NCBI GenBank assembly: GCA_030549495.1
Contig: JAUIRK010000333.1
Coordinates: 186,001 to 250,000 of the forward strand
Length of the DNA stretch: 64,000 nt
Direction of reading: 5' to 3'
From: Nectonema munidae
Lineage: Eukaryota; Nematomorpha; Nectonematoida; Nectonematidae
The position numbers were made by a program, and so were the translations under genes. The stretch's first letter is position 1. Every line of letters begins with the position of its first letter. The notes under the pieces were generated by a model. That model was not told where the DNA came from and did not search any database. It saw nothing but the letters and a program-made list of their open reading frames with translations. Below are positions 12,045 to 23,789 of the stretch, piece after piece.

Positions 12045-12164
12045 TTCAAATGATCTATTTCAAAGTCGAGGGATAGAATCAACTGTTGAATTTCTTCATT
12101 TATCTCATCAAAAATCTTTCCATTTTGCGAAAAATCACAGTTCGATAACGTAGGCATAGATTCT
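12045..12164 (-). CDS. First coding exon of an unknown gene
   Basis: The upstream boundary is a textbook acceptor (TTTTTCCTTTTTTACAG|AG) and the downstream boundary a good donor (GAA|GTAAGTTT). Translation begins at ATG 12155-12157, seven bases into the exon, and gives MPTLSNCDFSQNGKIFDEIN then EEIQQLILSLDFEIDHL, ending in phase 2. The second half is acidic with heptad-like hydrophobics, so it is probably helical. I do not recognise the protein. The next exon is likely at 9687-9851. The start is chosen because it is the first ATG after the acceptor and the exon would otherwise carry only a few untranslated bases. Confidence 0.6.
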
Positions 12165-12480
12165 CTGTAAAAAAGGAAAAATTTGAATGTGTAGAATGAA
12201 AGTTGTGAAAAAATTTCGCCAACGCGGGGAGATGGATGAATGAGAGCGTGCAATGATTGGGGCATGAGTGTGGTAGGCGAGGCTTAAGCACATTACGTGT
12301 AAACGCGTGGAGTGGCGATTACCTAAGTGTTTCTATTGACTGAAGCCCGAATGTCGCACTTGAGGAGCAGTCTCGTGTCTCGCCATGTCTCAGTTTGTTT
12401 ACCCTTTCCCACTTACCCAGCTTGAAGAGTACAAATGAGTCTGAGCACACAAAACGCGACTGCTACTCCTAGTAGCCTCC
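12165..12480 (-). promoter_or_regulatory. 5' UTR intron, leader exon and promoter of the unknown gene
   Basis: A leader exon on the minus strand appears to end at 12323 (CTTAG|GTAATC), giving a 158-nt intron to the acceptor at 12165. The DNA from about 12190 to 12440 is G/C-richer than the flanks and contains CpGs, as at the PB1 upstream region. No TATA box is assigned. Confidence 0.42.
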
Positions 12481-12762
12481 ATTCCAATATTCAAAAGCAG
12501 CAGCAATATGCATGCGCGCAAATATGCACATAGCATAATAAATTTATGATTTTAATATGATATGCACTTATCGTAGAACTTAGGAAAACACTTGTCTGCT
12601 TTGAGTCAAAGATAGGCGTATTCTTTCTCCGCGTACCCCACTTCACCATATTCGAATATTGGTGCTTTAAGCATTGTTTACAAAGACAAGCTTTTAAAAG
12701 TTTATGCAAAACTTTAGCATGCTGGGAAAAAGGCGCTTCAAATGCTTTAAGCGTGAAGTTAA

Positions 12763-12891
12763 CCCATTTACGACCAATTTTCCCATTTGGGAACATAAGT
12801 AATTTCATCTTCGTCTGCTTTTTTCAATGACTTTGAATATAAATCGTCTGCGTTTTTTAGATATCGTCTGCTTTACTTGGTCTTAAATGGG
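12763..12891. mobile_element. piggyBac-type MITE, copy 3 (TTAA-flanked)
   Basis: Intact TTAA on both sides (12759-12762 and 12892-12895). The ends are AACCCATTTACGACCAA and TTGGTCTTAAATGGGTT. The internal 60 bp from TTCCCATTTGGGAACATAAG onward is nearly identical to copy 1 at 842-971, suggesting recent activity of the family. Confidence 0.85.
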
Positions 12892-12895
12892 TTAA

Positions 12896-13331
12896 TGTCG
12901 ATTTGAAAATGGTAATCTCGAACATTTCTTCTTCTTTTATAGCGAAAGGCGTATTTTGAGATACAAGTTCCTTTGCAGTCCATGCTCATCTCTAAGTTGA
13001 GGGCATATTGAGAATAGAAATCTATTGATTAAGCTTGGATTGAACATTTTAGAAGTCAAATTTTGTCTGGTTCATTCAAACACATAATAAGTATAAAGTG
13101 TGCAAAGAAAAAATTTGAAATAAAGAAACAAAAATAATAAAATAAAAAACAAATAAATCAAAACGCCAAGAAATCAAAAGCCCTAAAAATCAAAAGTAAG
13201 GGAAAGAAGAAACGTCAAGTTAACATTTTATTATTTCAAGCAATAGATGATAAAAAAGTAGTTAGTATTTTTAGTCCACTTTTTTTCATGTAAGTAGTTT
13301 TAACGGAAGCGAATTAACTCGAATGCGGACA
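12896..13331. other. AT-rich spacer, nothing recognised
   Basis: A-rich runs with repeated AAAATCAAA-type words at 13130-13200. No gene seen. Confidence 0.4.
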
Positions 13332-13508
13332 CAGTGGCGTAGCCAAAACATGGAAGTTGGGGGGCATGCAAGGAATTTAGGGGGCAAGCATATTGGAAAT
13401 AAAATAAGAACTTTAATTAAGTAGTAAAAATATTTGGTATTTGGGGGGGGGGGGCAGAAAAAGTATTTGGGGGGCACTGCCCCCTTGCCCCCTCTGGCTA
13501 CGCCCCTG
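13332..13508. mobile_element. Short DNA-transposon MITE with GGGGGG/CCCCCC subterminal tracts
   Basis: The 177-bp unit has 14-bp inverted ends with one mismatch (CAGTGGCGTAGCCA and TGGCTACGCCCCTG). It is flanked by an imperfect 8-bp duplication (TGCGGACA and TGTGGACA), as in hAT elements. G-rich runs sit just inside both ends. Confidence 0.8.
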
Positions 13509-14177
13509 TGTGGACATCTTAGCCTTCAAATACACTTTTCTTATTGAATGCGAAAATTTGGCTTCTAAATTTTATTTTGATTTAAATGAGAGCATTGGCC
13601 TCTAGAAAAGTTATTTTGGAGGAAATGTAGGATCGTTCAATATTTTCAGAAGGAAAATTGTTTCCTGTACTTTTCGGTCTTCAAACAATTAGACTATTTA
13701 TCCAAAAATATCAAAAACGCAAACGCCTGAAACAAAAACAAAACGCTCGAAATGAGTGTTACAATTTGTTTTAACAAATTTTGATTCACGAAAAATTCCA
13801 TGATCAATTTTAGGAATAATATTGTTTTACTAAAATAATTATTTATTTTTATTGATTGTCAAATTGTAATAACTATTTGTTGGAAAAAATCAAAAATTTA
13901 ACTTTATTTTTGCAACTAAACTAAAAGCATTTCCTTGAATGCGTTAGAAGTACTCCAGCTTTCTGATTAAAGTTTCCAAAAACTTAGCTCAGTGGCGTCA
14001 ACAGAAATAAACGAAGGGGGGAGGGCGAGAAAAATTTTTCAAGTGTATAGAAACGAACAATTTATTTAAAAAAATTGTTTACAACTAAGATTAATTTTAT
14101 TCTAAAATCCAAACTCATTTTTTCCTCGACCAATTCAATTTTTGTTTCACGAGTAGAGCAGCTAATAATGTTATTAC

Positions 14178-15372
14178 CAGGGCGAGTAAAATTCAATAAA
14201 GTCAACATTTATTTCCGTTTAGCAAAAACTCTTTGAAGAAGATATTTACTTATTTAGTTTAAAATTTTTGAACTAATTTCAAATTTTTAAGTCAATCAAA
14301 GTCAATTTTTCGAGTTTAGGTCAATAAAGTCAATTTTTATATTTAACACTTTTTGATTCAATGTGCCTAAAATTGTTATAAGCGATACATACAAGATTTC
14401 TTCTTTATTTCAACACTTCCACAATAGTTGGGCTTTTTTTCATATAATAAAAGTTTTTACTGTAAAGTTTGCATGACTGAGGTTAAACATGAAGAAGTTT
14501 TTTCTAAGACAAATTTTTTTTGCTGACAAACGCAGTTACATACGATATATCCACTGCATAAGTTATGGAATTTTATTCCCAAACTTTTTTATCATTCCAT
14601 GTTTTTCACAAGTTTACCTTAAAAGTTAAGTTATCCTGCAAAATTGTAGATTACCGGCATTAAATCATTTAAAATTAGTAATAGAAAAAGATGTTCTCTT
14701 TTCAAACCTATCGGCAACATTTCAGTTCCAATTGTAACGAAATTGACAAATTGGTTACAAGCAGCAAAATATTTTCATTAAAATCTTCCAGGAGTGAAGA
14801 AATTAATGATGAAGATGATGGAATTTTATGGCCAAATATCAAGAAATTGTTAAAAAAAGAAAATCTGTGTCTAAACTTGCTAACAATATTCAGCGAATAT
14901 TCCCCATTCATTGATTTAGTCGGAAAAAGTCAACATAGAGACTTGTTCAGGCGAAGATGCCTTTACTTGTTTCAACATTATTTCATTTAAGACGAATGTG
15001 GCGTTAAAAGTTATCTTGAAAATCGATTCAAATAAAATGAAATCAATAAAATCGTGAATATGGAAAACTCTCAAATCTCTCGCAGTACTTAACCCAAATT
15101 ACAAAATGGTCAAGTTTTAACTTTAGAAGTAGAAGGATCTTTTTCTAAACTGAAAAAACTGCTAGAAAATGATCGAATTTTAAATCAGAAAATATTGATT
15201 ATATGTTGCTGTATTATAAAGTCATGGATTCTTTGAAATTATTTTCAATACTTTCTCTAAAGTGTTCATAGTTGTTCAATTCAATGAAACTTTAAAAAGT
15301 CAATAAAGTCATTTTTTCTCATAGTAAAAGTCAATTTTTTTCAATTTTTTGGATCAATTTTTCCTCGCCCTG
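14178..15372 (+). mobile_element. hAT element with perfect 8-bp target duplication
   Basis: Terminal repeats CAGGGCGAG and CTCGCCCTG are flanked by identical GTTATTAC (14170-14177 and 15373-15380), the hAT signature. The 1195-bp body is an internally deleted copy that retains the end of a transposase on the plus strand. Confidence 0.92.
14691..15230 (+). pseudogene. hAT transposase remnant (C-terminal part)
   Basis: Around 15122-15220 the plus-strand frame reads LEVEGSFSKLKKLLENDR and then ILNQKILIICCCIIK. This matches the C-terminal hAT dimerisation region, where a [VE]RSFSKLK-type motif is typical. Upstream, a 99-codon open frame starting at 14691 carries acidic and hydrophobic stretches (SRSEEINDEDDGILWPNIKK) that may be the preceding region. 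The frames are not continuous (stops and shifts between 14990 and 15120), and the catalytic core is missing from this 1.2-kb copy, so it is inactive. Confidence 0.7.
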
Positions 15373-15522
15373 GTTATTACGTAAATTTTTATTTTTTCAT
15401 TTCTTTTCTTTCTTTTTGCATTTTTGTGGCATTTCTCACTCTTTTTAAATTCTAGCGGGGGAGGGGCAAATGTCCGCCTCCCTCCCCCTGCCCCTATTGC
15501 GGATACCCTTGATGTCGCTATG

Positions 15523-16697
15523 TAGATGCGTATTTACACATTAAGATTTAGCATTTTTAATTTTTACGATGAATATGTTGGGATTAATTTCGCTACACTA
15601 TTACAACTAGTTAGAGGAATCAGGGGTAGCATTCAAGAATTTAGTATAAACTTATTTAAACGGAATACAAAATGAAATTATGACTGCCAGCTAAACTTTA
15701 CAAATAGTGAAACGCACCTGTCAAACTTGACAAAAAGTGTAATCTATCGCTAACAACTTGATTGTGTTCAAGGTGAGTGCACTAACGAAAGCACTGAGAT
15801 ATTGCTTCATTCATGAGACGCTGCGTAGCTCTTTGATTCCGGGACTATGTACCTGCTGGACCACCGTTTCATATTCCCTGTAGGAGTGTCGTATTCAATA
15901 ATCGAGGGGGGGGGGCGCATTGGGACATAGCTCCTTTTTTAAAATGAAGTATCAATCTTTAATATTTGTTTGCCTCCAAGACCAAGTATAATGTGACATC
16001 ATAGTATAATATAAATTTTTAAAGCAGATATAAAAATGTATAATCGGTAGGAAATATTTTATAACATTTTATTAGATTTCGAAATTGTTAATTAAGAAAG
16101 ACCGTTATATACTATAATGATAATTAATGTCCAAATGAATTAAATAATTGCGAGAAAACAAGATAAGAAAAAAAGTGTTGGAAGAGAAGAATATTCACAT
16201 TTATCAATAAAATTATAATCATAAAAAAATAAAAAAATCTACTTTTCAAAAGAAGTTATTACTTTCAAAAGATGTTTGTCTTTGAAAGAGGGGAAGATGT
16301 GTCGGATTTAAGAAATAAAATTTGAGAAATTGTAGTAGGCTTTGTTTAAATGCTTTCCTTGACTGATATATTGACTTTACACACGATAGCATCTCATTTT
16401 ATTGCTACTTACAGGTGTGCATTTAAAACGCTCACAATTTATTTGTATATGCTATCACAGCTAGCTAATTATATTCACGTTGTGTTTCCTTTAAATTATA
16501 TTTTAATAATGATCTTGATTTATGGGCGCAACTACCAACAGCTAATAATGTCCACGATTAAGTAGATGCGTGCCAGAATATAATCACGAAGCACCCAACT
16601 TCACCGCATAGCTATCAACTCATTAAAAGGTCTTTTCTTCATTTACGTATTCCATTCTCTCATTATCACCAGCAATAAACTCTGTCTAATCAACTTA
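15523..16697. other. Intergenic, nothing recognised
   Basis: A plus-strand GTGAGT donor-like site at 15772 (TTCAAG|GTGAGTGC) has no open frame before it. A G-run lies at 15905-15915. Confidence 0.4.
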
Positions 16698-17899
<1,202 letters not shown>

Positions 17900-17901
17900 T
17901 A

Positions 17902-18838
17902 TCATGGGTCTACAATTTTAAGCTGTGCGGCGCATTTAAGTCTACATAAAAATTTGTGGACAAGAATAAAATTCGTCTCTATGAAAATATCAAAAGCATA
18001 TCAGTAAATTCCGAATTCTTATTCTGTATCTCATTAGATTCATTTATGCCAAAGGCGTGACAAAACTTTGCTTTCTCTGAGCGTAAGTTTTGATAAGTTT
18101 AAAACTAAGCTTAAAGTCCTGCTATACAAAACATTGTTTATCCCACACTTACTGATTTTATTTTTTTTATTCTTTGTAAAATTTCTGGGTTGCAGCATCC
18201 AAGCCGCTTATAGTGTTTTGGTAATTTCCAACATTTTAAAAAATAAATGTTAATTATATTCTGTTTTATTGCTCCTATACATATGATTGAAGATATATCA
18301 TTTCTATTATAAGTTTTTTGAAAAATAAATGTCTTCTTTTTCTTCTAATTAATCTTACAACCGAAATAAATCAAGAAAAGTTTGGTAGGGTTTACTTTTT
18401 TTAAAAAAATTAAAAAAAATTATACCAAATGAATCAAAAAGTGTTTGAAAATAGTAAATTTTGAAACGTTTTTGAAATATTTGGGATATTTTGATTTTGT
18501 ATTTTTAAAGTTCGAAAAATAAGGAAGCTTTTGCTAAAATACAATTTAAGACTGTTGAAAAATTACAATGATTTATTCTATTTTAATCACATTCAACTTG
18601 ATAAATTGAATCAGATTATACTCTGAAAGTTTCTTAAATTTGGTTAATTTTTTTAATCAAGGTTAAATATGGGTTATTTGCGAAGCCACCACTCATGATA
18701 GAGTTATACTGGCTGCATTATGCCACTTGCATATCACATTTGTAGCAGGTGCAAAAGGGTTCTTTTTTCAACAGCAAGCTATGCAAGCTGTCGTCAAAAA
18801 CATATATGCCAAGTGTATATTGGGAATTCATATAGCAA
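17902..18838. other. Intergenic, nothing recognised
   Basis: A/T-rich, with only short hydrophobic frames of no known family. Confidence 0.4.
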
Positions 18839-19036
18839 AGCAAATTGCTTAAATAAAAGAGTTAAAGGTAACGTTTCATTCAATTTTTTTAAAAACAGTA
18901 AAATATCATTAGTTAAAGATTTTGGTGAATAATGAAAAGCAAATTGCTTAAATAAAAGAGTTAAAGGTAACGTTTCATTCAATTTTTTTAAAAACAGTAA
19001 AATATCATTAGTTAAAGATTTTGGTGAATAATGAAA
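18839..19036. repeat. 99-bp perfect tandem duplication
   Basis: Units 18839-18937 and 18938-19036 are identical by eye (start AGCAAATTGCTTAAATAAAA, end GGTGAATAATGAAA). It makes a repeated open frame on the minus strand, which I do not read as a gene. Confidence 0.95.
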
Positions 19037-19718
19037 AAAACTAAAATCTTTTAGAAAAAAATTCAACTTTAGATTTTTCATATTTTTTCTTACAAGAGTA
19101 GAAAATGAAAAATCAAGAGATTTATAAGTCATCTGAAAAATATCCAAGAACGGGCTTGGGAAGTTGGTAAGTATATTTAAAAAACGAGAAGCCCATAATT
19201 AACTATTATAATTCTGGTGTGGCTATTCTTCAGAAGAGAAATTTTTAGGGTGGCTATTCAACAGTTGAGTTTTATATTTATTTAAACTTTGAAATGTGTA
19301 TTGTATAATTAAATTCGAGCGTATACTAAACAAAGTGTTTTTAATCGGATTACACTTATACTGATTTCCTGAAAACATACTATATATATTCACTAGTATA
19401 TATTTAATCTTATAACAGTGTGAAACAATATCCTTTATACTAATCTATCCTGTATCCTACTTCCAAATATCCTTTATTAATTTTAATATTTTAGTTTTTA
19501 CTAAATAAATTTTTTTAATTTTATTCTGTACAATGTTATTGGAAAACTATTTGGAGTGGTGGTTCTTCAAAAGGGTCATGCGGGGTGGTTTTTCTTATAT
19601 ATTCTTATATTGGTTGCTACTAAAATATTGTCTTGGGGTGGTTATTCTTCATATGATCCAAAATTTTTATCATGTATCATGTGTACAATCTGTGATTCTT
19701 TAAAATATTAATAATAAA

Positions 19719-19995
19719 TTTGAAGAAATATTTTTTCAGTATGAAGAGTATTTAGGAAACCTCTGTTATGTAATGCTATATTCTTATAACCTGTAAGGTT
19801 GAACGAGGGTAGACAACTTGCTTGACATTCCGAACTTATATATTACGGTGGTTTCCATTCCATAGTTTGCTATGTGCATGTTTTGATACAAATCATTAGG
19901 GAAACAAGGTTCAACTTTATGTTTATATTTTACTAGAAGTTAGCCTTGTTATGCCCTATTCGGGGAGACGATGTACAAAAATTATTACCTAAAAG
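19719..19995 (+). repeat. Dispersed unclassified repeat, copy 1
   Basis: Shares an ordered series of blocks with 63632-63935: a TATGAAG start, AGGAAAC, TTATGTAATG, then GGTTGAACG and GGGTAGACAACTTG, and near the end GGGGAGACGATGT. No coding capacity or terminal repeats were recognised, so its class is unknown. Confidence 0.7.
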
Positions 19996-20439
19996 TCCAA
20001 ATTTATACCTTTTACTATGTTGACTGATTTGTTATCATGTCAACTTTGAGGGAGGGCCAGGGGCAATTTAGCTAAAACTTGACAAAGGTTGACAATAGTT
20101 TCACGACAAACGAAGGATCGTTTATTTGAATAAAAAAATGTTAACTTGTAATGGAGGAAAAATAAGATTATCACATGGTCTTGCTAGCTGGATAAAGAAA
20201 TGCTGTTCTCTTCATTTAAAAATGGAGATTTTGCAAGCGTAAAAGTGTAGAGTCCTTTCTTTGGTCTCTGTGGGGTTGAATGGAAGGCGTTATCCCTTCT
20301 ATGCCAGGGAAAACATGGCCTGGCAATCATGGTAAGATAATCGCCCTTTTGAAATCATGAATATTTAGCAGCCTCATCAATGTAGTAGGATTGCTTTTTA
20401 ATATAAAGTCAGAAAATATTTAAAGTCTGTTTTTTAAAA
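19996..20439. other. Intergenic, nothing recognised
   Basis: No supported frame. A G-rich patch (GAGGGAGGGCCAGGGG) lies at 20048-20065. Confidence 0.4.
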
Positions 20440-20830
20440 TGAAGAGTTAGCGTAGAAACGTTGTCACTCGCGCCGAGAAAAGGGTTGGAGAGTGGAGTGG
20501 GTGAATATCTAGCTCCTGCCCACGATCGTGATGAGGAAAGAAGATCACTTACAAATGGATGCAGAGGAGAAGAAGAAGAGAAAGTGCAGAGACTTTCTGA
20601 TGCGCTGGCGAACAAATCAAAATGATTCTACCAAATCTAGAAGATTCTTGGAGCAGCGTTTTTAAGGGTGAAGCAAGGCGCGCGTTCAGTGGCACGGAGA
20701 CGGCAGTCAGGCAGGCATTAATTTGACACACAGCATGAAAAGACAGTACGCACGATGGAGAGATCAAACGCCTTTGCAACTCGCACAAACACAGTGAAGA
20801 AAGGGCGGCATAATTACCTTGGTAAGTTCG
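20440..20830. promoter_or_regulatory. GC-richer island, candidate promoter or untranslated exon
   Basis: The composition differs from the A/T-rich flanks and CpGs are present. Donor-like sites face both ways: plus strand TTG|GTAAGTTC at 20821 and minus strand TTT|GTAAGTGA near 20548. A 36-codon plus-strand frame (MDAEEKKKRKCRDFLMRWRT...) and minus-strand frames overlap, and none has a known motif. I cannot tell which strand is transcribed. Confidence 0.35.
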
Positions 20831-22600
20831 CTCAAGTATAATGAGTCAGTCTTGCACAACAACAATAATCCAGAAGATGCGCTATTTTAATGATGGAAGA
20901 ACAGGCACTCCCATTCATCCTATTTATCGTGGTGTCTTTGCATTGTAATGCTGGTGTTATGACGTGGAGGGGATATGTGTGCTAATTGCTTTTCTTTTTT
21001 TTTAGTATTTTGAATACCTTTTCACTCTACATCTTTCTCGCTGAAAGTGGTGGTGTTCTTTCTATCATCTAAATTCTGTCTTTTACACAGCCAAATTTGA
21101 TACAGCTCACGCATGAAATTTATCATTAGAAATAATGTGCGTCATTTAAAGATGGCCGTGTGATTAGAATTTACTATTTTATAACTTCCACGATTTTCGG
21201 GGTGTAAATTACCTGTAACAACGATTTGGTTGGAATTTGAAAGTGTCAATCAACTAATAAACATTTGTATTATTTTCTATTAAAAGTACAGCTATCACAA
21301 AATCCAAGAATCAGTAATCGGGCTTTATCTGTAATCCGCTAATTTTTTTCCCAAATACTTGAGAGTTTTTTTTAAAGAAAAGATTAAAATTTTATGTTAA
21401 AAGTTTATAAAAAAATTTATTGTTAAATTAAAAATTTTTGAATTCAAGCTATGGTGATTACTTTGTAGATTTGGGGTATTTTAACGTAATACATGGCTAA
21501 ACCGGAAAAACGGCTACTGCTCACCCTCCTAGTCCGAATGATGCGGGATTAGTGATAGTTAAATTGAAATAAAAGAAAATTATTAAACCTTTCTATATAT
21601 TAAACTCTTATAGGAGATTTTTTTTAAAAAAGAGAGTCAGTCAATGATTTTTCACTAAATCAGGATCTTAATTTTGAGATAAAAAGTCAATCAGTTTAAA
21701 AAATGTTTTTTTGAGTCAGCTGACAATTTTTCCAAATTTTCAAATAAATTTTCAATTTCAGTTGATTTTTTGGCAGAAAATGAAAGAGATCTTGTTCTTA
21801 AAATTATCCTTTTTATCTATCGTTATGATTAAACCCAAAATTTATGAAGTGTGTCCATAATTGTAGCTTCTGGTAAATTTAAGGGAATCGACGTTTATAT
21901 GTACTATTTTCCTTCTTCAATTTGATAGTATATATCGATTTTATATATAAAAAATTCTAAAAAAAAGTCTTGTAATACACGCGATTTCCGATAAATTTTT
22001 AAATCAAGGATTCAAGAACTTTTTTATAAAAATAAGTTATGTCCTGCGATTTTAGAACAAACTCCAAGCGCGTCAAAGGCGTAAACAGATTCAAACATCA
22101 ATCATTATTAATAGATAATGGAAGAATGACTCATATTTTACCTCTGCCACTTCGATTGAGCGAAATCCCTTTCTGGAAACCAAGTGGGAATTGGGGAAGA
22201 GAGAGATTTCTAAAATGCGAAACTTTTTTTTCCAATCCTATCCCACATTATATTATAATTTTGAATATTTTTTTGTCTGTAGTATGGATTTAACTTCTGA
22301 ACCTAGACATTTATCCAAAAAGTACATATAACTTTTAATACTAAAGCCGTCATGTGACACCAACTATCTCCCATTTATATGCTATTAAATTAATCAGGAA
22401 GAGTTATGCAAAGGAGACATAAAAAATACATACCACAAACTAATTCTACAAAAACTGCTCAAAATCAAAAAATTATAGCAGTAAAAAAAGAGTAAAATGG
22501 GTTGATGGTAAAAGAACAATTGAATCAAATTTTACAATTGTCCGCGAATCATTTTCAAGCTAATCTCCCGAATATTAAATTTAATAACTTCTTATTAGTT
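20831..22600. other. Intergenic, nothing recognised
   Basis: A/T-rich. Short frames at 22039-22293 show no family motif. Confidence 0.4.
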
Positions 22601-22820
22601 CAGTTGACTACCTCTAAACCGGACTTTCGTTAATCCAGCACTTTGATTATCCAGGATATCTTTAATTTACTAAAATTATTGAATGATTGATTCAATTAAC
22701 AACTGAGATTCTTGAAGGTTTAGAAAAAGGTTTCATAAATGAAGAAGAACTAATGAGTCTTTTAATCTTGCAAGAAAAAGTAATTAAAGAAAGACCAAAG
22801 CACCTAAAACAATAAGTTTA
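22601..22820 (+). mobile_element. Possible pogo/Tigger-type element end
   Basis: The stretch CAGTTGACTACCTC, then GGACTTTCGTTAATCCAG and GATTATCCAGGAT, has the style of pogo/Tigger terminal repeats (CAGT start with repeated TTATCC-type words). A short frame at 22740-22813 (EEELMSLLILQEKVIKERPK) may be a coding relic. The partner end was not found with confidence. Confidence 0.35.
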
Positions 22821-23318
22821 AAAGAAATGTCCAAAAATTGTCTACACCCCTTAGAATCAGTACATCTGAAAACTAACTTTCAAATTCCCATGTGCAATAA
22901 TTTTTTTCTGGTACTTTTAGTAAAGAGACATTTGACATTGAATTTTAGTTTGAGTCAAGTTTATAGTGAGAGAAATCGAGTAAGCAAAGGGTGATTTTTT
23001 AAATTAAAATAAGAAACATTATCCGAAAAAATCACTCATTCGGAAAAGCCGAATCCCAAGCATTCGGAATTAGTGAAAGTCGACTTATGATTTCACTCAT
23101 TTCAAGAAAAATATATGATTTCACTCCTAATTCATAAATTTAAAAGGTTCATTGCTCTTTCATGTACAAAATATAATAAAGCGAGAAATTTAACTGTTTT
23201 AATTGAAAAAGGCAAATTGATCCTGTTGGTAGTTCTCTTGTTAATAAAATTTAATAGAGCATTACGAGCAAATAAAATGTATACAAGTCACCCTTCTCTG
23301 CTCAGTGTGTGTTTAAGT

Positions 23319-23789
23319 CAGGGTTTCTCAACCGGGGGCCACATGAACTCTACGGGTCCATATAATAATTCAGGGGGTCCACAGGCGAAATATTATAAAT
23401 TGGGGGTCCACAATGATATTTCGGTGGTCCATGAAGAAAACCAGCTCATAACGGTTTTTCGCAATAGACTTGACATCGTAAAGAGGTATAACCTTACCAC
23501 TAGCATTAACTTCAATGCAACCAGATATAAAGAAACTCGTTGTGCAGCGCCAACCATAGAGATCTCATTAAATGTCTTTCTTTTTTTATTATAAAAATTG
23601 TTGCATTAGATTTGCTTTCATTTCAATATGAATTCTAAGTATATACTATTTTCTTTATCATAACTTCAAAAATTATATTAATGACAAATATTAAAATAAA
23701 TATTTTTTGTCCAATTTTTATGAAGGGGTCCACCAAGAAAAAAAGAAGTGAAAGGGGGTCCATGAGTAAAAAAAGGTTGAGAAACGCGG
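23319..23789. mobile_element. hAT MITE with GGGGTCCA subterminal motifs
   Basis: Terminal repeats CAGGGTTTCTCAACC and GGTTGAGAAACGCGG (two mismatches). Flanking 8-mers GTTTAAGT and CTCTAAAT match at 5 of 8, a decayed duplication. Repeated GGGGTCCA/GGGTCCAC words cluster at both ends. The open frame crossing it is not a gene. Confidence 0.75.

Larger units (their letters stand above)
13990..15522. mobile_element. Probable outer DNA element enclosing a hAT
   Basis: The left end is CAGTGGCGTCAACAG with a G-rich tract. The right end, inverted, reads CATAGCGACATCAAGGG with a G-rich tract, similar with small indels. No target duplication is visible. The hAT element at 14178-15372 lies inside. The pairing of the two ends is an inference. 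Confidence 0.4.

Noticed and set aside
18794-19147. Open frame of 117 codons on the minus strand
   Set aside because: The length comes from the 99-bp tandem duplication, which is in frame; the product has no family motif.
22601-23080. Full pogo element between 22601 and about 23080
   Set aside because: The proposed right end (GAAAGTCGACTTA) matches the left end too weakly.
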